Source: Gnetum montanum
Lineage: Eukaryota > Streptophyta > Gnetopsida > Gnetales > Gnetaceae
Length of the DNA stretch: 64,000 nucleotides
Assembly (NCBI GenBank): GCA_015680685.1
Contig: MNCI01025456.1
Location: 527,858 to 591,857, forward strand
Direction: 5' to 3'
In this document: positions 44,797 to 57,281 of the stretch, piece by piece
Position numbering within the stretch: the first letter of the stretch is position 1
Layout of the letters: each line of letters opens with the position of its first letter
The notes under the pieces: model-generated
What the model saw: the letters and a program-made list of their open reading frames with translations, nothing else
Database searches by the model: none
What the model was told of the DNA's origin: nothing
Position numbers and translations under genes: made by a program

Positions 44797-45548
44797 GAGC
44801 CCAAGCTTAAGACAAGGGTCTTATAAGAGATTTCCTCAACCTCTCTCAAGTACTCTCCCTTACCTCTTACTCATTATCCTTACACAAGATCTCCTTCCTC
44901 AAGAGCTTTCTATCTTGCTCTTGGTCTAGGTTTTGGCCTTTGGCCTTTGGCACTTTATCACTAACAATGGTGAATTACATCAATATTTATAAGCAATTGA
45001 AAGATAAGAATCCTAGAAACCTTTTCTTATCTCAACTTGAGCTTCTTTAGATGTTTTCCAAGTCTTCTCACCTTCTCCCAAATGGTTTCTATCTTACTTT
45101 GGTTGTTTTGATCTTACTTTGGATATTTCTTAAATTGGGATGGATGTTTTTGGAAGTTTCCCCATCCATCTAGGTTATCTTTGACTTTGTTGGATGTCTC
45201 CTATGAAAAACCTAGCTCTTAATTGAAACATCTACTATTTTTCTGGGATGTCCCATCTAGTCCAAGGCCATTCCAAATTTTGGTGGAACATGTTGACTAG
45301 GACTTTCCAAATTTTGGTAGGATGTCCCACCTATAGGGGATAAATACAAAAATGCTTGTTTTGATATCTAGAACCTCTAAATGCCTCCCAACAAGTTTCC
45401 ATAGATCCTAGAAGCCCCTAAACTCATTAAAATGAGCTGAAAACACATTGAATCATGCCAAAACATTCAAGAATCATCATCAATAAAATCAACACAAGAA
45501 GACACATAACATGTAGGGTAGAAAGGGATCGAAAGAGGTGTCCCTACA
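44797..45548 (-). repeat. 3' LTR of element E, inner part
   Basis: It resumes the E LTR exactly where 24296 stopped and matches 48425-49155, ending GTGTCCCTACA on the plus strand. The CACTAACAATG and ACCTTTTCTTATCTCAAC parts align with the 5' LTR. Confidence 0.85.
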
Positions 45549-45564
45549 CTAGCTCTCCCACCCT
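45549..45564 (-). other. polypurine tract of element E
   Basis: The minus strand reads AAGGGTGGGAGAGCTAG immediately before the LTR start TGTAGGGACACC. Confidence 0.7.
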
Positions 45565-48175
45565 TAAGAATGTCATGCTTCATGATATTTCACAAGCTAG
45601 AGGGCACCACTCCCCCATGAATTAGGGCCATTACAATAATCATGACTGAATGCATTACAAACATGAGAATGACTATCATATAAGGTTTTGGTTTTGAGAT
45701 TTTCTTACTCATGGAAGCTTGTCCTCATGCTCCACAATGCTTCCTTTATTTGATCATCTCCTTAGAATGCTTCACTTACATCCCCATGATGACTCAAACC
45801 TACAACAAATAAAGAATAAGAAAAAGAAAAAGGATTAAGCTTTCTTAATTCAAAATCCTGTCTTTGCTTATTTTTTATCTTCTTCACCTTATTCTTCTTA
45901 GTGATTGGAAGACTACCACTTATCTTCCTTTCATCATTAGCACCACCATGTAGCTTACCTTCATGTTGCTCATCCATTTTACAACCAAGATAGTCAAATC
46001 CATCAACACACTTCAAAAATTTATCATTGTTATAATTAGTAGCAAGCATCTCCAAATTCTGAAAAATCATATCATTATCAATGTCTTCACTCACTTCAAT
46101 AATGACCTTCTCACAATGACTATCTCAATATCCATCATCATCAAATAATTTACCATTATTATTCTCCCTTTTACTAAAAATATCATCAAAATTCATAATA
46201 TGACTCTCAATCCCATCACAATGATCATGACGATCATCATTACCATTAAACAACCACTTCTAAGTTGAAGTGAAAAACTAGTATCCATCACACTAGCTTC
46301 AACATGAGAGATATCACTACCATCAACAAGGTAAGGCTTACCCTTACTATCCTGTTCATGGCTTCTCCCATCCATCTTTGGTTCAACTTGATCATTAACA
46401 TGTGGTTGTTCAATCTCATTAAAGCTTGAAGATTCATGATTCCAAATAGGAATTACTAGTTCCAATGACTTCTCCTCTTCAAAGGAATCATCAACAAGCT
46501 CTTCATCTCACTTTGAAGGTACCAACTCAAAAGGCAAACTCTTCTCCATAGCCTTAACATTAGATTCATCAAAAACATCATCAAAGTAATCATTCTTTCA
46601 CATACCTTGGTTAGAAGACTCATATCTCTCCCTTGAGATAGCCTCAACTTGGCTTAGAATCTTGTTTTCCTTACTAATGAGTTATCATTTGGCATGCCCC
46701 AATGTCATGTGCTTGATGTCAGAGCCAATAAGTCATGTCGGATATTCGATGTTGCCTCATCTGGGTTTGCCTATAAATATAGCACTTGGGCACTCAGATG
46801 AGGAGGAGGTAGAATGTATGAAGTAGAGAAATAGTTTTAGTTTTCAATTTCTTTTTCTTAGAATTGTCATTCCTAGTGCATGCTCATAGTGTGATGTTTG
46901 TAATCATACGACACCTTTGTTCGAGTGTGACATACTTGGACATGTTACATGACTAGCAATAAAGTTCGAGATTACTTCCATCATTGCAGCATCCACTTAC
47001 ATTATTATTACTTTATTTATTGCTTTTTTTAGTTAAATATTTCTATTTATTATTATTTACTATTCCTATTATTAAGTGGAATGCATACACCTTAATCACA
47101 AGCATTTTAAGTGTAGATACTTGGTAATCCAGCGGTGTATTTTTTGGCACACCCAGCAACATACACTTGGTGGTCCCAGAAGTATTCTCATGAAGTCTAA
47201 GATGTATATGGATGATTGAGAGTGGATACCCATTGCACATAGGCTAATTAGATTTCACTTTCCATTATCCATTAGTTTGATTAATCCATCTCTTTATTGT
47301 TATCAAGAGTAGTATAGAATTAGAAACAACATCATACACCTCACTTTGAACTAAACCATACATGACATAGCTGCCACTAGTCCAAGTGGGAAGACAACAA
47401 ACTGCTATTAGAGCATAACGATCTAGATACCACAACTAGTCCCATCCCCAGAATTCGACTAGATCGTGCATAAACACTTGTGATTCGTATGGTTGAGCGT
47501 AGGGGTACCTCACCGGTCATCACTTACCATAAGGTATCGAACAATTGCAAAAAGAATGAGTATCATACCTTCTAGTGCTACCCTTGATTCTCCTTAAAGA
47601 AGTCCCTTAAACTTTGTCACTCTTTTGGCTTTGATCCTTCACCTTCCATGACTTATGAGGTAGGAACTCTCCTTGATCAAGAACATACACCATCTTTGAT
47701 GTTGAAGATCTCTTGGTTTCCTTGATGAAGCTCTTGGTTCCCTCCCTTGAAACCTTTGAGTAATGAGCACTCCTTTGCTCAATAAGAGATGCTTGAGAAC
47801 TCCTTTTCTCATTGATTTCTACTTCACTAGACCTTTCACCTTCCTTTCCTCTTGATGGTTAGAAGATATTCTCTTGATTCTCCTCAAAATATTTCCAATG
47901 TTAGTCTTAAATTTTTTCATATCCCTCCTTGAAATTTTTGCAAAATCTTGGTGCTTATGGAACTTTACTTTGGGAAGAACTTAGATTTCAACCACAGAAA
48001 CTTTAAAGAAGTTCTTGAACTCTTGAAGTTATTGATTTGTCTTCTTCTTAGGAGCCATACCTAAAATAACAAGAATCATATCTAAAAGCAAATGCACAAA
48101 TATCCATAACAATGTTTCTTTCATTCAATGAAAACACCAAGTTTTAACATAGAAGTACGGAAACCTCCAAACCTT
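45565..48175 (-). pseudogene. interior of element E with gag-like coding traces
   Basis: A minus-strand ATG at 48056-48058 begins MAPKKKTNQ, followed by an interrupted Lys-rich reading frame. Further on (46600-45762) are acidic fragments such as GKPYLVDGSDISHVEASVMD and Asn/Asp-rich MSEDIDNDMIFQNLEM. No protease, RT or integrase motif is visible. The interior is interrupted by the solo LTR at 46675-47522. Function cannot be assigned. Confidence 0.45.
46675..47522 (+). repeat. solo LTR F within element E
   Basis: The LTR starts TAATGAGTTATC and ends CACCGGTCATCA. It is flanked by perfect CTTAC copies (46670-46674 and 47523-47527). TATAAATATAG lies near 46773. U3 is short and has no clear palindrome array. 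Confidence 0.85.
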
Positions 48176-48194
48176 TGCTCTGATACTAATCTAG
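48176..48194 (-). other. primer-binding site of element E (tRNA-iMet type)
   Basis: The minus strand reads TTAGTATCAGAGC close to the LTR end. The canonical plant initiator-Met site is TGGTATCAGAGC, so there is a G-to-A change at the second or third base. Confidence 0.7.
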
Positions 48195-49155
48195 TGCAGG
48201 GATTGCACCTCGATAGACCCCAATAAAACCCACTCTACAACTTCCAAGCAAATCTAGCTTAGAAAATAAGAACAACATAATAAAATAGAGAAAAATCTCC
48301 TTATATTATGAAAATTCTTAAAATACATAGAAAATACATCAAGATGAGAAGCCAAGCTTAACTCACAACTCTTCCAAGAATCTTAGAGGTCACACTTGTC
48401 CCCTCTCAATCCTTAATTGCTCACAATGGAGCCCAAGCTCAAGATAAGACACTTATGAGAGATTCCTTCAACCTCTCTTAAGTACTTTCCCTTACCTCTT
48501 ACTCAATATCCTTACACAAGCTCTCCTTCCTTAAGAGTTTTCTATCTTGCTTTTGGTCTGGGTTTTGGCCTTTGGCACTTTGGCACTAACAATGATGAAT
48601 TACATAAATATTTATAAATAACCAAAAGATAATAATCCTAGTAACCTTTCCTCAACTCAACTTGAGGTTTTTTAGATGTTTTCTAAGTCCTCTCACCTTC
48701 TTCCCAGTTGTTTCCATCTTGCTTTGGCTATTTCCCAAATTGGGATGGGGTTTTCAGAAGTTTCTCTATCTATCTAGGTTCTCTCTAACTTTGCTAGGAT
48801 GTCTCTTGTGAAAACTTAGCTCTCAGTTAGAACATCTACTATTTTTTTGGCACATCCCATCTAATCTTGGATCATTCCAAATTTTGGTGGAACAACTCAA
48901 TTGAGACATCCCAATTTCTGGTGGGATAGCACACCTATAGGGGCCAAACACAAAAATGCTTATTTTAATATTTGGAATCTCCAAATGTCTCTCGACAAGT
49001 CCTCATAGAGCTTAGAACCTCCTAAAGTCATTAAAATGAACCCAAAACACCTTGAATCATGCCAAAACATCCAAGAAGCATCATTAACAAAATTAACACA
49101 AGAAGACACAAAACATGTAGGGTAGAATAAGGGGATTGGAAGAGGTGTCCCTACA
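48195..49155 (-). repeat. 5' LTR of element E
   Basis: This intact 961-bp copy serves as the reference for the split 3' LTR (24058-24296 plus 44797-45548). It ends TGTCCCTACA on the plus strand. Confidence 0.85.
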
Positions 49156-50080
49156 CTAGAAGTTCCATCTTTTTTGAAACATCTCAATCAAAAGGTGAGC
49201 ATCTTAGATTTAGTGTGGATGTCTTAGTAGAATGTAGAATGGGTTTTGAGCACATCTTTCATTCAAAGTGAAGGTTTTAGGTTTTAGTGCAAATGTCCAA
49301 GATTATGAACATCCCATCCTAAGTGTGGATGTCCAAGATGGTGGACATCTAGGTCAAAGTGTGGACATCCCACCAAAATCAGACTAGTTCTTAAGGTGGA
49401 TGATCTAGCATGTTTCATATGTCACACCTGAGTCTCAAACTTTGTAGAGTGAATGTGAAAGCCTTGACTGGGACATCCCAAGTAGCTATTAAAGGAAATA
49501 AAAAAGTTGTTTTTAGCAATTTTTCCAATTCTAGTTCTTCATGGGAAGCTTTCTTGGATCTAAGGATTATTAAATAATGTGGCAATACTTTCAATGGAAT
49601 ACAAAATTCATAATAATCATTGATTATATCACTTTGGATTGAACAAGAATTTGCATTAGCTGAAGTATTGGAAGATTATTTGGGAGCTACATCACCATTT
49701 TTACCTCATTCTCCTAGTGTTTGAGTGTTCACTATCTTGCATGATGAGATCTATTGTACCTTATCATTATCCTAATCACTTGAGGGGTTTATGCTTAAGG
49801 CTTGCTATATGAATGTTGTAGTAAGAGTTTGATTTATGTAGATCTAATTTGTAGAATCATCTCCCTATACTCTACACTTTGTTATTATCCTTGAGAGCTC
49901 TATAGAGCGTAGATTCTCATTGCAAGGAGCTCTATTTTGCAACCTTGAGGGCTTTAAGTGTTTGACATTTTGTTTCTACCCTAAGAGGTATATGAGTATG
50001 TCCTATGGAAACATCAAAATTTGTTCTTGACCTTGCAAGGTCATTGGGAGTCTTGCAAGATACCAAGAGTGTTTACCTTA
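49156..50080. other. flank with GATGTCC/GGACATC words, no gene
   Basis: Between about 49200 and 49400 there are repeated and inverted GTGGATGTCC and GGACATC words, which may be a remnant of another LTR U3. The rest is AT-rich and unassigned. Confidence 0.45.
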
Positions 50081-50974
50081 TGATGAATCATGGTTTGTCA
50101 GGTGCTGATATCGGACCCCTGTTATCAGACCCCTAATATCAGGTACAAGATATCAGGTCTAATGAGTCCCGATATCGGACCCCCAATATCGAGTATGCGA
50201 TATCGCGGCCTAACAAGCGATATCAGATATGCGATATTGTGGTTCCCATGTGAGCCTATAAATACATAATGGGGTGCATGGGAAAGTAATAGGAAGTTAG
50301 TGTTAAAGTAGGATCTTTTTGTCAGTTTTTTCTTCTCAACCCTTTCCCCAGTGCATGCCTGCAGTGTAATGATTGTACTTGTATGGAACCTTTATTCGAG
50401 TGTGACATACTTGGACATGGACATGACTGGTAATAAAGATCAAGATTACTTCATCATTGTAGCATTCACTTAATTTTAATTGTCATTTATTGCTTTCATA
50501 ATTAATATTTCTCTACCCTCATCTCCTACCCCTGTTAGTAAATGCAAAATGAGTACGACTTAATCACGAGCATTTAAGTGTGACTACTTGGTATCCCAGT
50601 AGCATACCTAGGACATGCGCTTGATAATCCCAATGGTGGTACATGAGGTTCAAGATGTGTATGGATGATTAAGGATGAATGCTCATCGCACTTAACCTAG
50701 CTTAGATTCTCTTCTCCCTTTCCCTCTTAGGTTAATCAAAGTTATTTTCCATTGCCTCTAGGAGTAGCACTAGTTTAGGACCAAATCATACACCTCACTC
50801 TCAACTAAACCATACGTGACAAAGAAAATACTAGTATAGGTGGGAAGACAGTGAACTACAATTAACGAGTAACTATCTAGATACCACAACTAGGTCGTCT
50901 GCGAAGTTCGACTAGATCATGCGTGAACGTTCGTATTTGTATGGTTAAGCATAGGGATACCTCACCGCTCATCA
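50081..50974 (+). repeat. LTR H with GATATC array
   Basis: It begins TGATGAATCATGG and ends CGCTCATCA. U3 (about 50108-50242) holds GATATCGG/GATATCGC palindromes, then TATAAATACATAATG near 50257. The four bases after it (TTAG) equal the start of the primer site after A's 5' LTR, so H was probably a 5' LTR whose interior was lost. Confidence 0.8.
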
Positions 50975-50978
50975 TTAG

Positions 50979-51733
50979 TGATGAGTGGTGAGGTATCCCT
51001 ATGCTCAACCATATGAATATGAGAATACACACATGATCTAGTGGAATTCCAAGGACTAAGTGCTTATGTGCCTTCACAGAACCCAGATGGGTTAGTCAAT
51101 CGTTGTCTTCCCAAGCTTACTTGTATAACGCAATTGTATGGTTAAGTAAGCTTGAGGTATATGATTTTTATATGTTTTCTGATGTTTTATGTCCTAATGC
51201 TACAAAGGGAGAAATGAACTAATTAAGTAACTAATTTAATTTAACTAATCGACTATGCTCTAACTAGTCCTAACACCAGCATTCATTCCCACTTGTCGTA
51301 TAAATCCTGAGCTAGTGCAACACTACTAGGATTACCAAACGCTAATCGTTACTGGGGTACTAAGTGTTCCATGCATGCTCAAAGTGGTTGTACTGAGTGT
51401 GCTTACTTGGGAGAGTTAACAAGGTGAGAGAGAGAACATTAATTAACTAAGGAAAGCATTAAGTAACTATAAATAACATTAAATAAGCTATTCTGATTGC
51501 TGCAAAGTTTATCACAAAGTTCATCTTTATTTTTGACCACAAGGTGTGCTCAGGTACACAATGCTCAAATAAATATCTATTCACTTTATGACTCCTACTG
51601 TAGGCACTCAAAAATAATTCTAACTCTAAGGAAGAAAAACTGCAAGAGTTTGGGTAAGTGACTAAGACTAACTATGTAAACCAAGCACGCCTACCTCTTA
51701 TTTATAGGCGATGAGGTGGGTCTTGACATCGAA
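50979..51733 (-). repeat. 3' LTR of element C, truncated at its U3 end
   Basis: It starts TGATGAGTGGTGAGG, end to end with LTR H, and reaches about 51733, where the sequence changes into the C 3' non-coding region. The U3 palindrome array and LTR start are missing. Confidence 0.7.
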
Positions 51734-53628
51734 TGCCCGTTATTGCTTACAAAATATTGGGAAGGTATGGGATTATTTACTGAATGACAACTGACGATGA
51801 CATGGGATGACAGACTCAAAGTGCCCAGGGAATGGATCGATAGATATATTACAGCATTGGTTTTCATGCCCATTGTGGTGAACACTATACATAGATGACA
51901 TCCAAGCCTTCCTTTGACAACTTGAAGAGAGAGAGAGAGAGAGAGAAAAGAAAATGAGGCACATTGCTGCCAATGTCAAAACTGTGCACTCTGTTGTTCA
52001 TCCATAGCCACATGTCCAAACTTGTTCCTTGAGTAAATTCTTCAGCTTCAATCCATCCTAAGTGCTCCCCTTCTATCCCAATCCATTGTTCATGTGATCA
52101 TCATCTACACACACAACATAGTCATGAATTAGTAAGGATAGATAAGATATACTGTAGTTGATACCTTGCCCTGATATGAAGTACCTTGGCTGGGCTATGG
52201 TATGGCAGGTACTGGGTTAGAGATTTATGATTGATAACTACCCAAGGTGTAGGGGTAAGATAGGTATGGAATGGAAAAATTTGTGACAAGGCCCCCACGA
52301 CTAATAGCGAACCTCCAGTAGCAATAAGATGGAAAAACTGAAGGAACAACAAAGATGAGAGAAATAACAATGGTGAAGCCAATAAAATGGATGTCATGGA
52401 TGGGGATGAAACAAGAAATGGTTGATTACAAACAATGTTGAAGGGAAAGAACTTAACTACTACACTAAAAAGGAATGCTAGTGGGTCCTCCCCAAAGTAG
52501 GCTCATGCCTTTTATGCCTTGATAGACCCGCAAACCAAAGAGTCTGTAGGCTTTAGGAATTACGTATGGAATAATGGTTAAGAACTTTACCCACAAGAAG
52601 TTACCAAAGATGCACAATGCCTCAACCAAGATATAGACTAATCAGAAAATCAGCAATGAGGTGGAATATTGGAAGAAATATGGAGGAGAGGAGAAAATGG
52701 AATGGAATCCCAAGAGCACGATTGTGTAAAGTCCTGTGTGTATTATATGGTTGAAGTAACTGAATAGAATTCATTCCAAATCTGGATTCAAACCAACCAC
52801 ATCCAGTGACCTCGCATCAACACAATTGACCAACCCATCCTCTTGAAGCAACACGAATGCATCCATCGAGTCACCATCATTCCAAGGAGAGAAAGATAGA
52901 GCAATAGGAAGCGAGAAAGGGCCTTAGTTAGAGGGAACCTTCAGGCATGGATAACATGTCTTTCCAATACCATAACTAGTGTTTGTAGCCCATATTTCAT
53001 TATTATGTCTAAGGGATGTGGTTTGAATTCTCACCAGTTTTTTTTTTTTTTTTTTGACATGAGAACCACACCATGCAAAGACTTGTTTAATTCATTCGAC
53101 TTCCTAATGTTTGGTCAACTGAAAAATGGCAGAAAACCCATGAAAAGCATCCAAGTACCCAAGAGAATAGCTAGCACAAGTGCATTGAATCCCCTTAAAG
53201 TCACACCCTTTTCAACCATTGAGTCCTTCCTTGGTTTAAAGAATACCTAGCCACTAATTCATTAATACGTTCATTTAGAAAAAGGGGCAGTACAGTTCCA
53301 AAGCCAAGGGAGACCATAGAGTTGAATGGATGAATGGACGACGTGGACTTATTGCCTATTTTATCAAAAGAACCATATCTTAGTATCGACATTGAAAGTC
53401 AAAGGTAAAAACCAAACATTAGCAATCAACATCATTATAGTACAATCTACCATCATGAGCACTTATTATATGAAGAATGAAAGTAAATCAAACAAAGAAA
53501 TAGTAAAAATGTGAACAATGGTGTAAAACAAAAATAAGTAAAATTGAAAAGATGTGTAAAACAAAAATACAAAAAGAGCTGAGGGCTTAAAATGGTTAGC
53601 ATTGGTGGCCATCTCCTCCATGATTGAG
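51734..53628 (-). other. 3' non-coding region of element C
   Basis: It is homologous in patches to A 34.85-36.76 kb and to B 29.2-30.5 kb. It contains a GA microsatellite (about 51930-51946) and a poly-T tract (about 53038-53056). No gene is seen. Confidence 0.6.
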
Positions 53629-54860
53629 TTAGAAAGAGGACATCCGAAATAACGAGTAGGGTTGTTCACCAATAGAGGTAGTATTGGTACTGGCTATTCT
53701 AGGCTCATGGAAAGGCTTGGTTTGTTGGATGTTGACCAACAATTGCTTATTCGGGCTGCCAAGTTTGTAAATCATCATGGCCCTTGAAGGAAAAGTTGCG
53801 TGAATAATATAAGGTCCTTCCCACAGTGTTTGAAATTTAGTGCGTTGTGGCACATGTGTGGGGTTCCAATAAAGAACCTCATCTCCCGGTTGGTATTTAA
53901 CTTTTCTAACTTTCAGGTCATGACGTTGTTTGTTAAAGGCCTTGTGTAGTTTGTTAGATGACAAGGCGGCTAATAGATTTTCATCTAGCAAGTTAAGATT
54001 CATCAACTGTTCTTTTTGTGCTAGATTAGGGTCAAGGTTGAGATCACATGCTGTAGATAGTGTATGGAGCTCAGCTTGAATAGGAAGCGTTGGAAGTTCA
54101 CCATACACTAACTCATAGGGAGAGTAGCCTATAGGGAGTTTCCATGTGGAGCGGTATGCCCAAAGAGCATCATTCAGTTTGGTGCTCCAGTCTCACCTAT
54201 ATTTGCTAATGGTTCGTGTCAATATTTTCATAATCTCCCTATTAGTGACTTCGACTTGACCATTCACTTGAGGGTGATATTGTGTAGTCAACTTGTGTTC
54301 CACTCCTAACCGTTGCATCAACTTTCGAAAAGTCGCACCTGTAAAGTGTGTACCATTGTCAGAAATAGGTGCACGAGGCATACCAAACCTGTTAATGATT
54401 TGTTGCTGAACAAATCGTGCAGTGGTAGATGATGTACAATCTGTAATAGTGGCTGCTTTTGCCCACTTTGTGAAATAGTCAACGACAACAACAATGTAGG
54501 CTTTTCCATTGGACATTGGTGTAATAGGCCCCATAAAATCAATTCCCCATGTATTGAAGAGTTCTAAAGGTTGAATCCATTGTTGTGAACCCTCCATTCT
54601 AGCAATCATTCTCCCATCATGTTGGCAGTGCTCACAAGATTGGACGAAATGATGAGCATCCTAGAACAATGTAGGCCAATAATATCCTACAAGCAGGATT
54701 TTAATAGTTGTTCATCTCCTTGCATAATGACCCCCACAAGGGCCCTCATGAGCATCTTGGAGAACTTGTAATTGATCTACATCGGGAACACACCATTGAA
54801 CCAAGCCATCATGACATACCTTATAATGGTGCCCGTTGATTTCTATGAAATATTTGGCTC
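53629..54860 (-). pseudogene. integrase of element C, best preserved Athila-like copy
   Basis: The core is in 54609-54193: WGIDFMGPITP, PISDNGTHF and the glutamate in NGQVEVTNREI give the D, D, E triad. The C-terminal segment (54108-53629) includes YQPGDEVLYWNPTH and WEGPYIIHA. A stop at 54193-54195 separates them. Upstream, the zinc-finger region near 54.6-54.86 kb is decayed. Confidence 0.88.
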
Positions 54861-55345
54861 GATGTAGGAACTATTGTTTCTTTTTAATGTCTAACTCTTG
54901 TGGTGTTTCTTGTGTAAGGAGATAGGTAAGAATGCTACTATACCAATTTATTTTTGTGGTTAATTATTTATTTACTACACCTGCAAAGAGGAATTCATCA
55001 GGAAAGTGATTAGAAAGCGGATATTCATCCTCTTTGTTGTCCCATCTTAATTGAGATAAATGAGCAGCAACAACGTTCTCGGTTCCTTTACAATCTATCA
55101 TCGTAAGATTGAACTCTTGTAAGATTACAAGCCATCGTATGATGTGAGGGCTCATCGTTGGTTTATTTAGCAAGAACTAAATTGCACTATGGTCTGTGTG
55201 TACAAATACCTTATAACCCAATACATAGTGCCTAAACTTATCTAGTGCAAACACCGCAACCATTAACTCCTTTTCTGTTGTGGTGTAGTTAAGCTGTGCA
55301 CTAGCAATACTTCGACTCGCATAGTGGATGTAATAGGGTCATTTC
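54861..55345 (-). pseudogene. RNase H of element C, 5' truncated
   Basis: The fragment reads SPHIIRWLVILQEFNLTMID, then GTENVVAAHLSQL, the end of a Ty3 RNase H. Upstream traces of the TTTEKE block reach about 55345, where the element breaks off. RT, protease, gag and the 5' LTR are absent. Confidence 0.75.
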
Positions 55346-57281
55346 TAGTCATCAACTTATGAGTGTGGAGCAGTTGAGGATCTACCATAGTGATAGCCTT
55401 AGCCACAACTATAACTTAAGTGGATTTCTAGGTAGTAAGCTTTACCACACACATTGGTGAGTTCATTCAATTTGTGCATTTATTTATAGCAATTTCATTT
55501 AGAGTTTGATTTTCATTATAACTTATTCATCCTACTTTTTAAGTGTTGATTGCATATGGCAGATGGAAATTTCATTGGATATAAGGTGATATCAGCTTAG
55601 ATAGGATTGACTCTAAACAATTTTTAGTCAAAAATCCATGCATGTGGACATTGCTTGGTGTTGGATCTTGTGGAAACTATGAATAACCACACACCATCAT
55701 TTTCCTTGGCCTCCTTCAAGTTGAATCTTGACTAAAGTCTTTTGTATCAACAAAATGACCTATTAAGTTTTCCAAAAAAAAGTAGTGAGAGAAATCTAAG
55801 ATAGGTGCTGGAACCTTGAAATAATTTTAATATAGGTACACCCCAAAATATATAGTCTAATTAGAACTTTATAAGTCAATATTACCCACTATAATTGAAC
55901 TCATGACTTGGAGCTTTTAAATCAAGAGTTTTACCACTAGACTAACACCTTTTACTACTAAAATTAATATTAACTTAGTTCTTAGTAAAGATGAATGGTA
56001 GAAAAGAATTTAGGTAAAGTTAAAATAAAACTGAAATAATATCGATAAAATTGTAAGTTTGAATTAAGTAATGTAAATCCCTTCTTGGGTAACGTAGTTG
56101 GTAGATAATCAACCCAAAAGAGAGTAAAACTAAAGGAGATGGAGAATGGTATGCTATCTAACTTTGTGGTGTGATATTTGTTTGTTTATGTAAACAGGAC
56201 GAGTTTGACCCATACGCATCAGGTCGGTTGATTAAGCATCATCATTTACATGATTGAAGTGTAAAACAAGACAGTAGTTGGTATGCGACTCCAAAAAAGA
56301 CAAATGAAATATCATAATCTTGTGCATTATTGTGTTCGTTTTCCCTTGGTTACTCGAAAATGCACGCATATGATATATATATGGATTGATAGATTCCGTG
56401 GCCAGCGTATACCAAAACGCAAACGTTGCCATCATCCTCGTCATCTTGCGTTAGCCGAAACCGAATCCTTGTAATGTAATGCAATTTTTCAAAACGCTGC
56501 GCGCTCCTCCCAACAAATCTGAAGCTCGAGTCTCCTGCGCTCCACGTCCATGTGTTTTGACTCACATAAACTGAAGGGAGGGACGGCAGGGGAGGCTTCA
56601 TTGCATCTGATTTTATTTCCTTGGTGCCATTAATATTTGTGGGCATCTTCTCGTGGAGATGCTAACTTAGAATCAGGGACGATGGGAGTGTTTTCGTTTT
56701 CTTTTTACCCGTATTCTGGTGTATTCAGAAAATTTGTGGGAGAGATGTATTCATAGTTTCTTTATTCACACTCCAGTTCACTCCGCTCCGGTTGTCCCCA
56801 CTGCATTCCAAGGGCCCGATCTGTTGCAGGAGGAGAAGCAACATCATCATCATCATCATCATCAATGTCCCTGGGTGCTTTACTCCTGCCGTGAATTTCT
56901 TGAGATTTTATATCGCAGAGCGAGCATCATAAGTAAATATTATATCAATTTTATATACATATCCCACGGGACAGGAATCTAATCCACCACTGGGTTAAGT
57001 AAGAGGAAAACTCATAAAGGTGGGATATCGCGATTTGCTAAAGTTAGGCTGTCAATTTCGTGGGGAATCGGAAGATTTGAGTGGTAAGATGGCAGAGCAA
57101 TTGTGAATTGGAAGCAGAGTGCAGTCGATCCAGTTTCTCGAGTGTGGATTGGATTCTTCTGCTGTTTTCTTGCTATAAGAATCCGATTGTGGTAAGGTTT
57201 TCGGAATTTCGGATTTCCTACTTAGATCTGATCTGTTTCAGGGGATTTGTTGGAGTTTAAACTCATCGATCCCGCGGATCC
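55346..57281. other. flank, promoter and 5' leader of the O-fucosyltransferase gene
   Basis: No transposon or gene motif is visible. A CAT trinucleotide microsatellite lies at about 56843-56864. The GC content rises from 56.5 kb towards the gene. The transcription start is not determined; 57040-57281 is probably 5' leader. Confidence 0.45.

Larger units (their letters stand above)
24058..49155 (-). mobile_element. element E: LTR retroelement without recognisable pol, host of nested insertions
   Basis: The LTRs read TGTAGGGACACC...CCTGCA on the minus strand. The 5' copy is 48195-49155. The 3' copy is split into 24058-24296 and 44802-45548 by element B. The primer site at 48176-48194 resembles the tRNA-iMet type (AGTATCAGAGC), and the purine tract at 45549-45564 is AAGGGTGGGAGAG. 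Less B and a solo LTR, the interior is about 1.8 kb and shows no protease, RT or integrase, so it is a non-autonomous, LARD-like element. No convincing outer target duplication was found. Confidence 0.7.

Noticed and set aside
53629-55345. Second RNase H as evidence that C is a Tat element
   Set aside because: No archaeal-type RNase H block lies between RNase H and integrase, so C is Athila-like rather than Tat.
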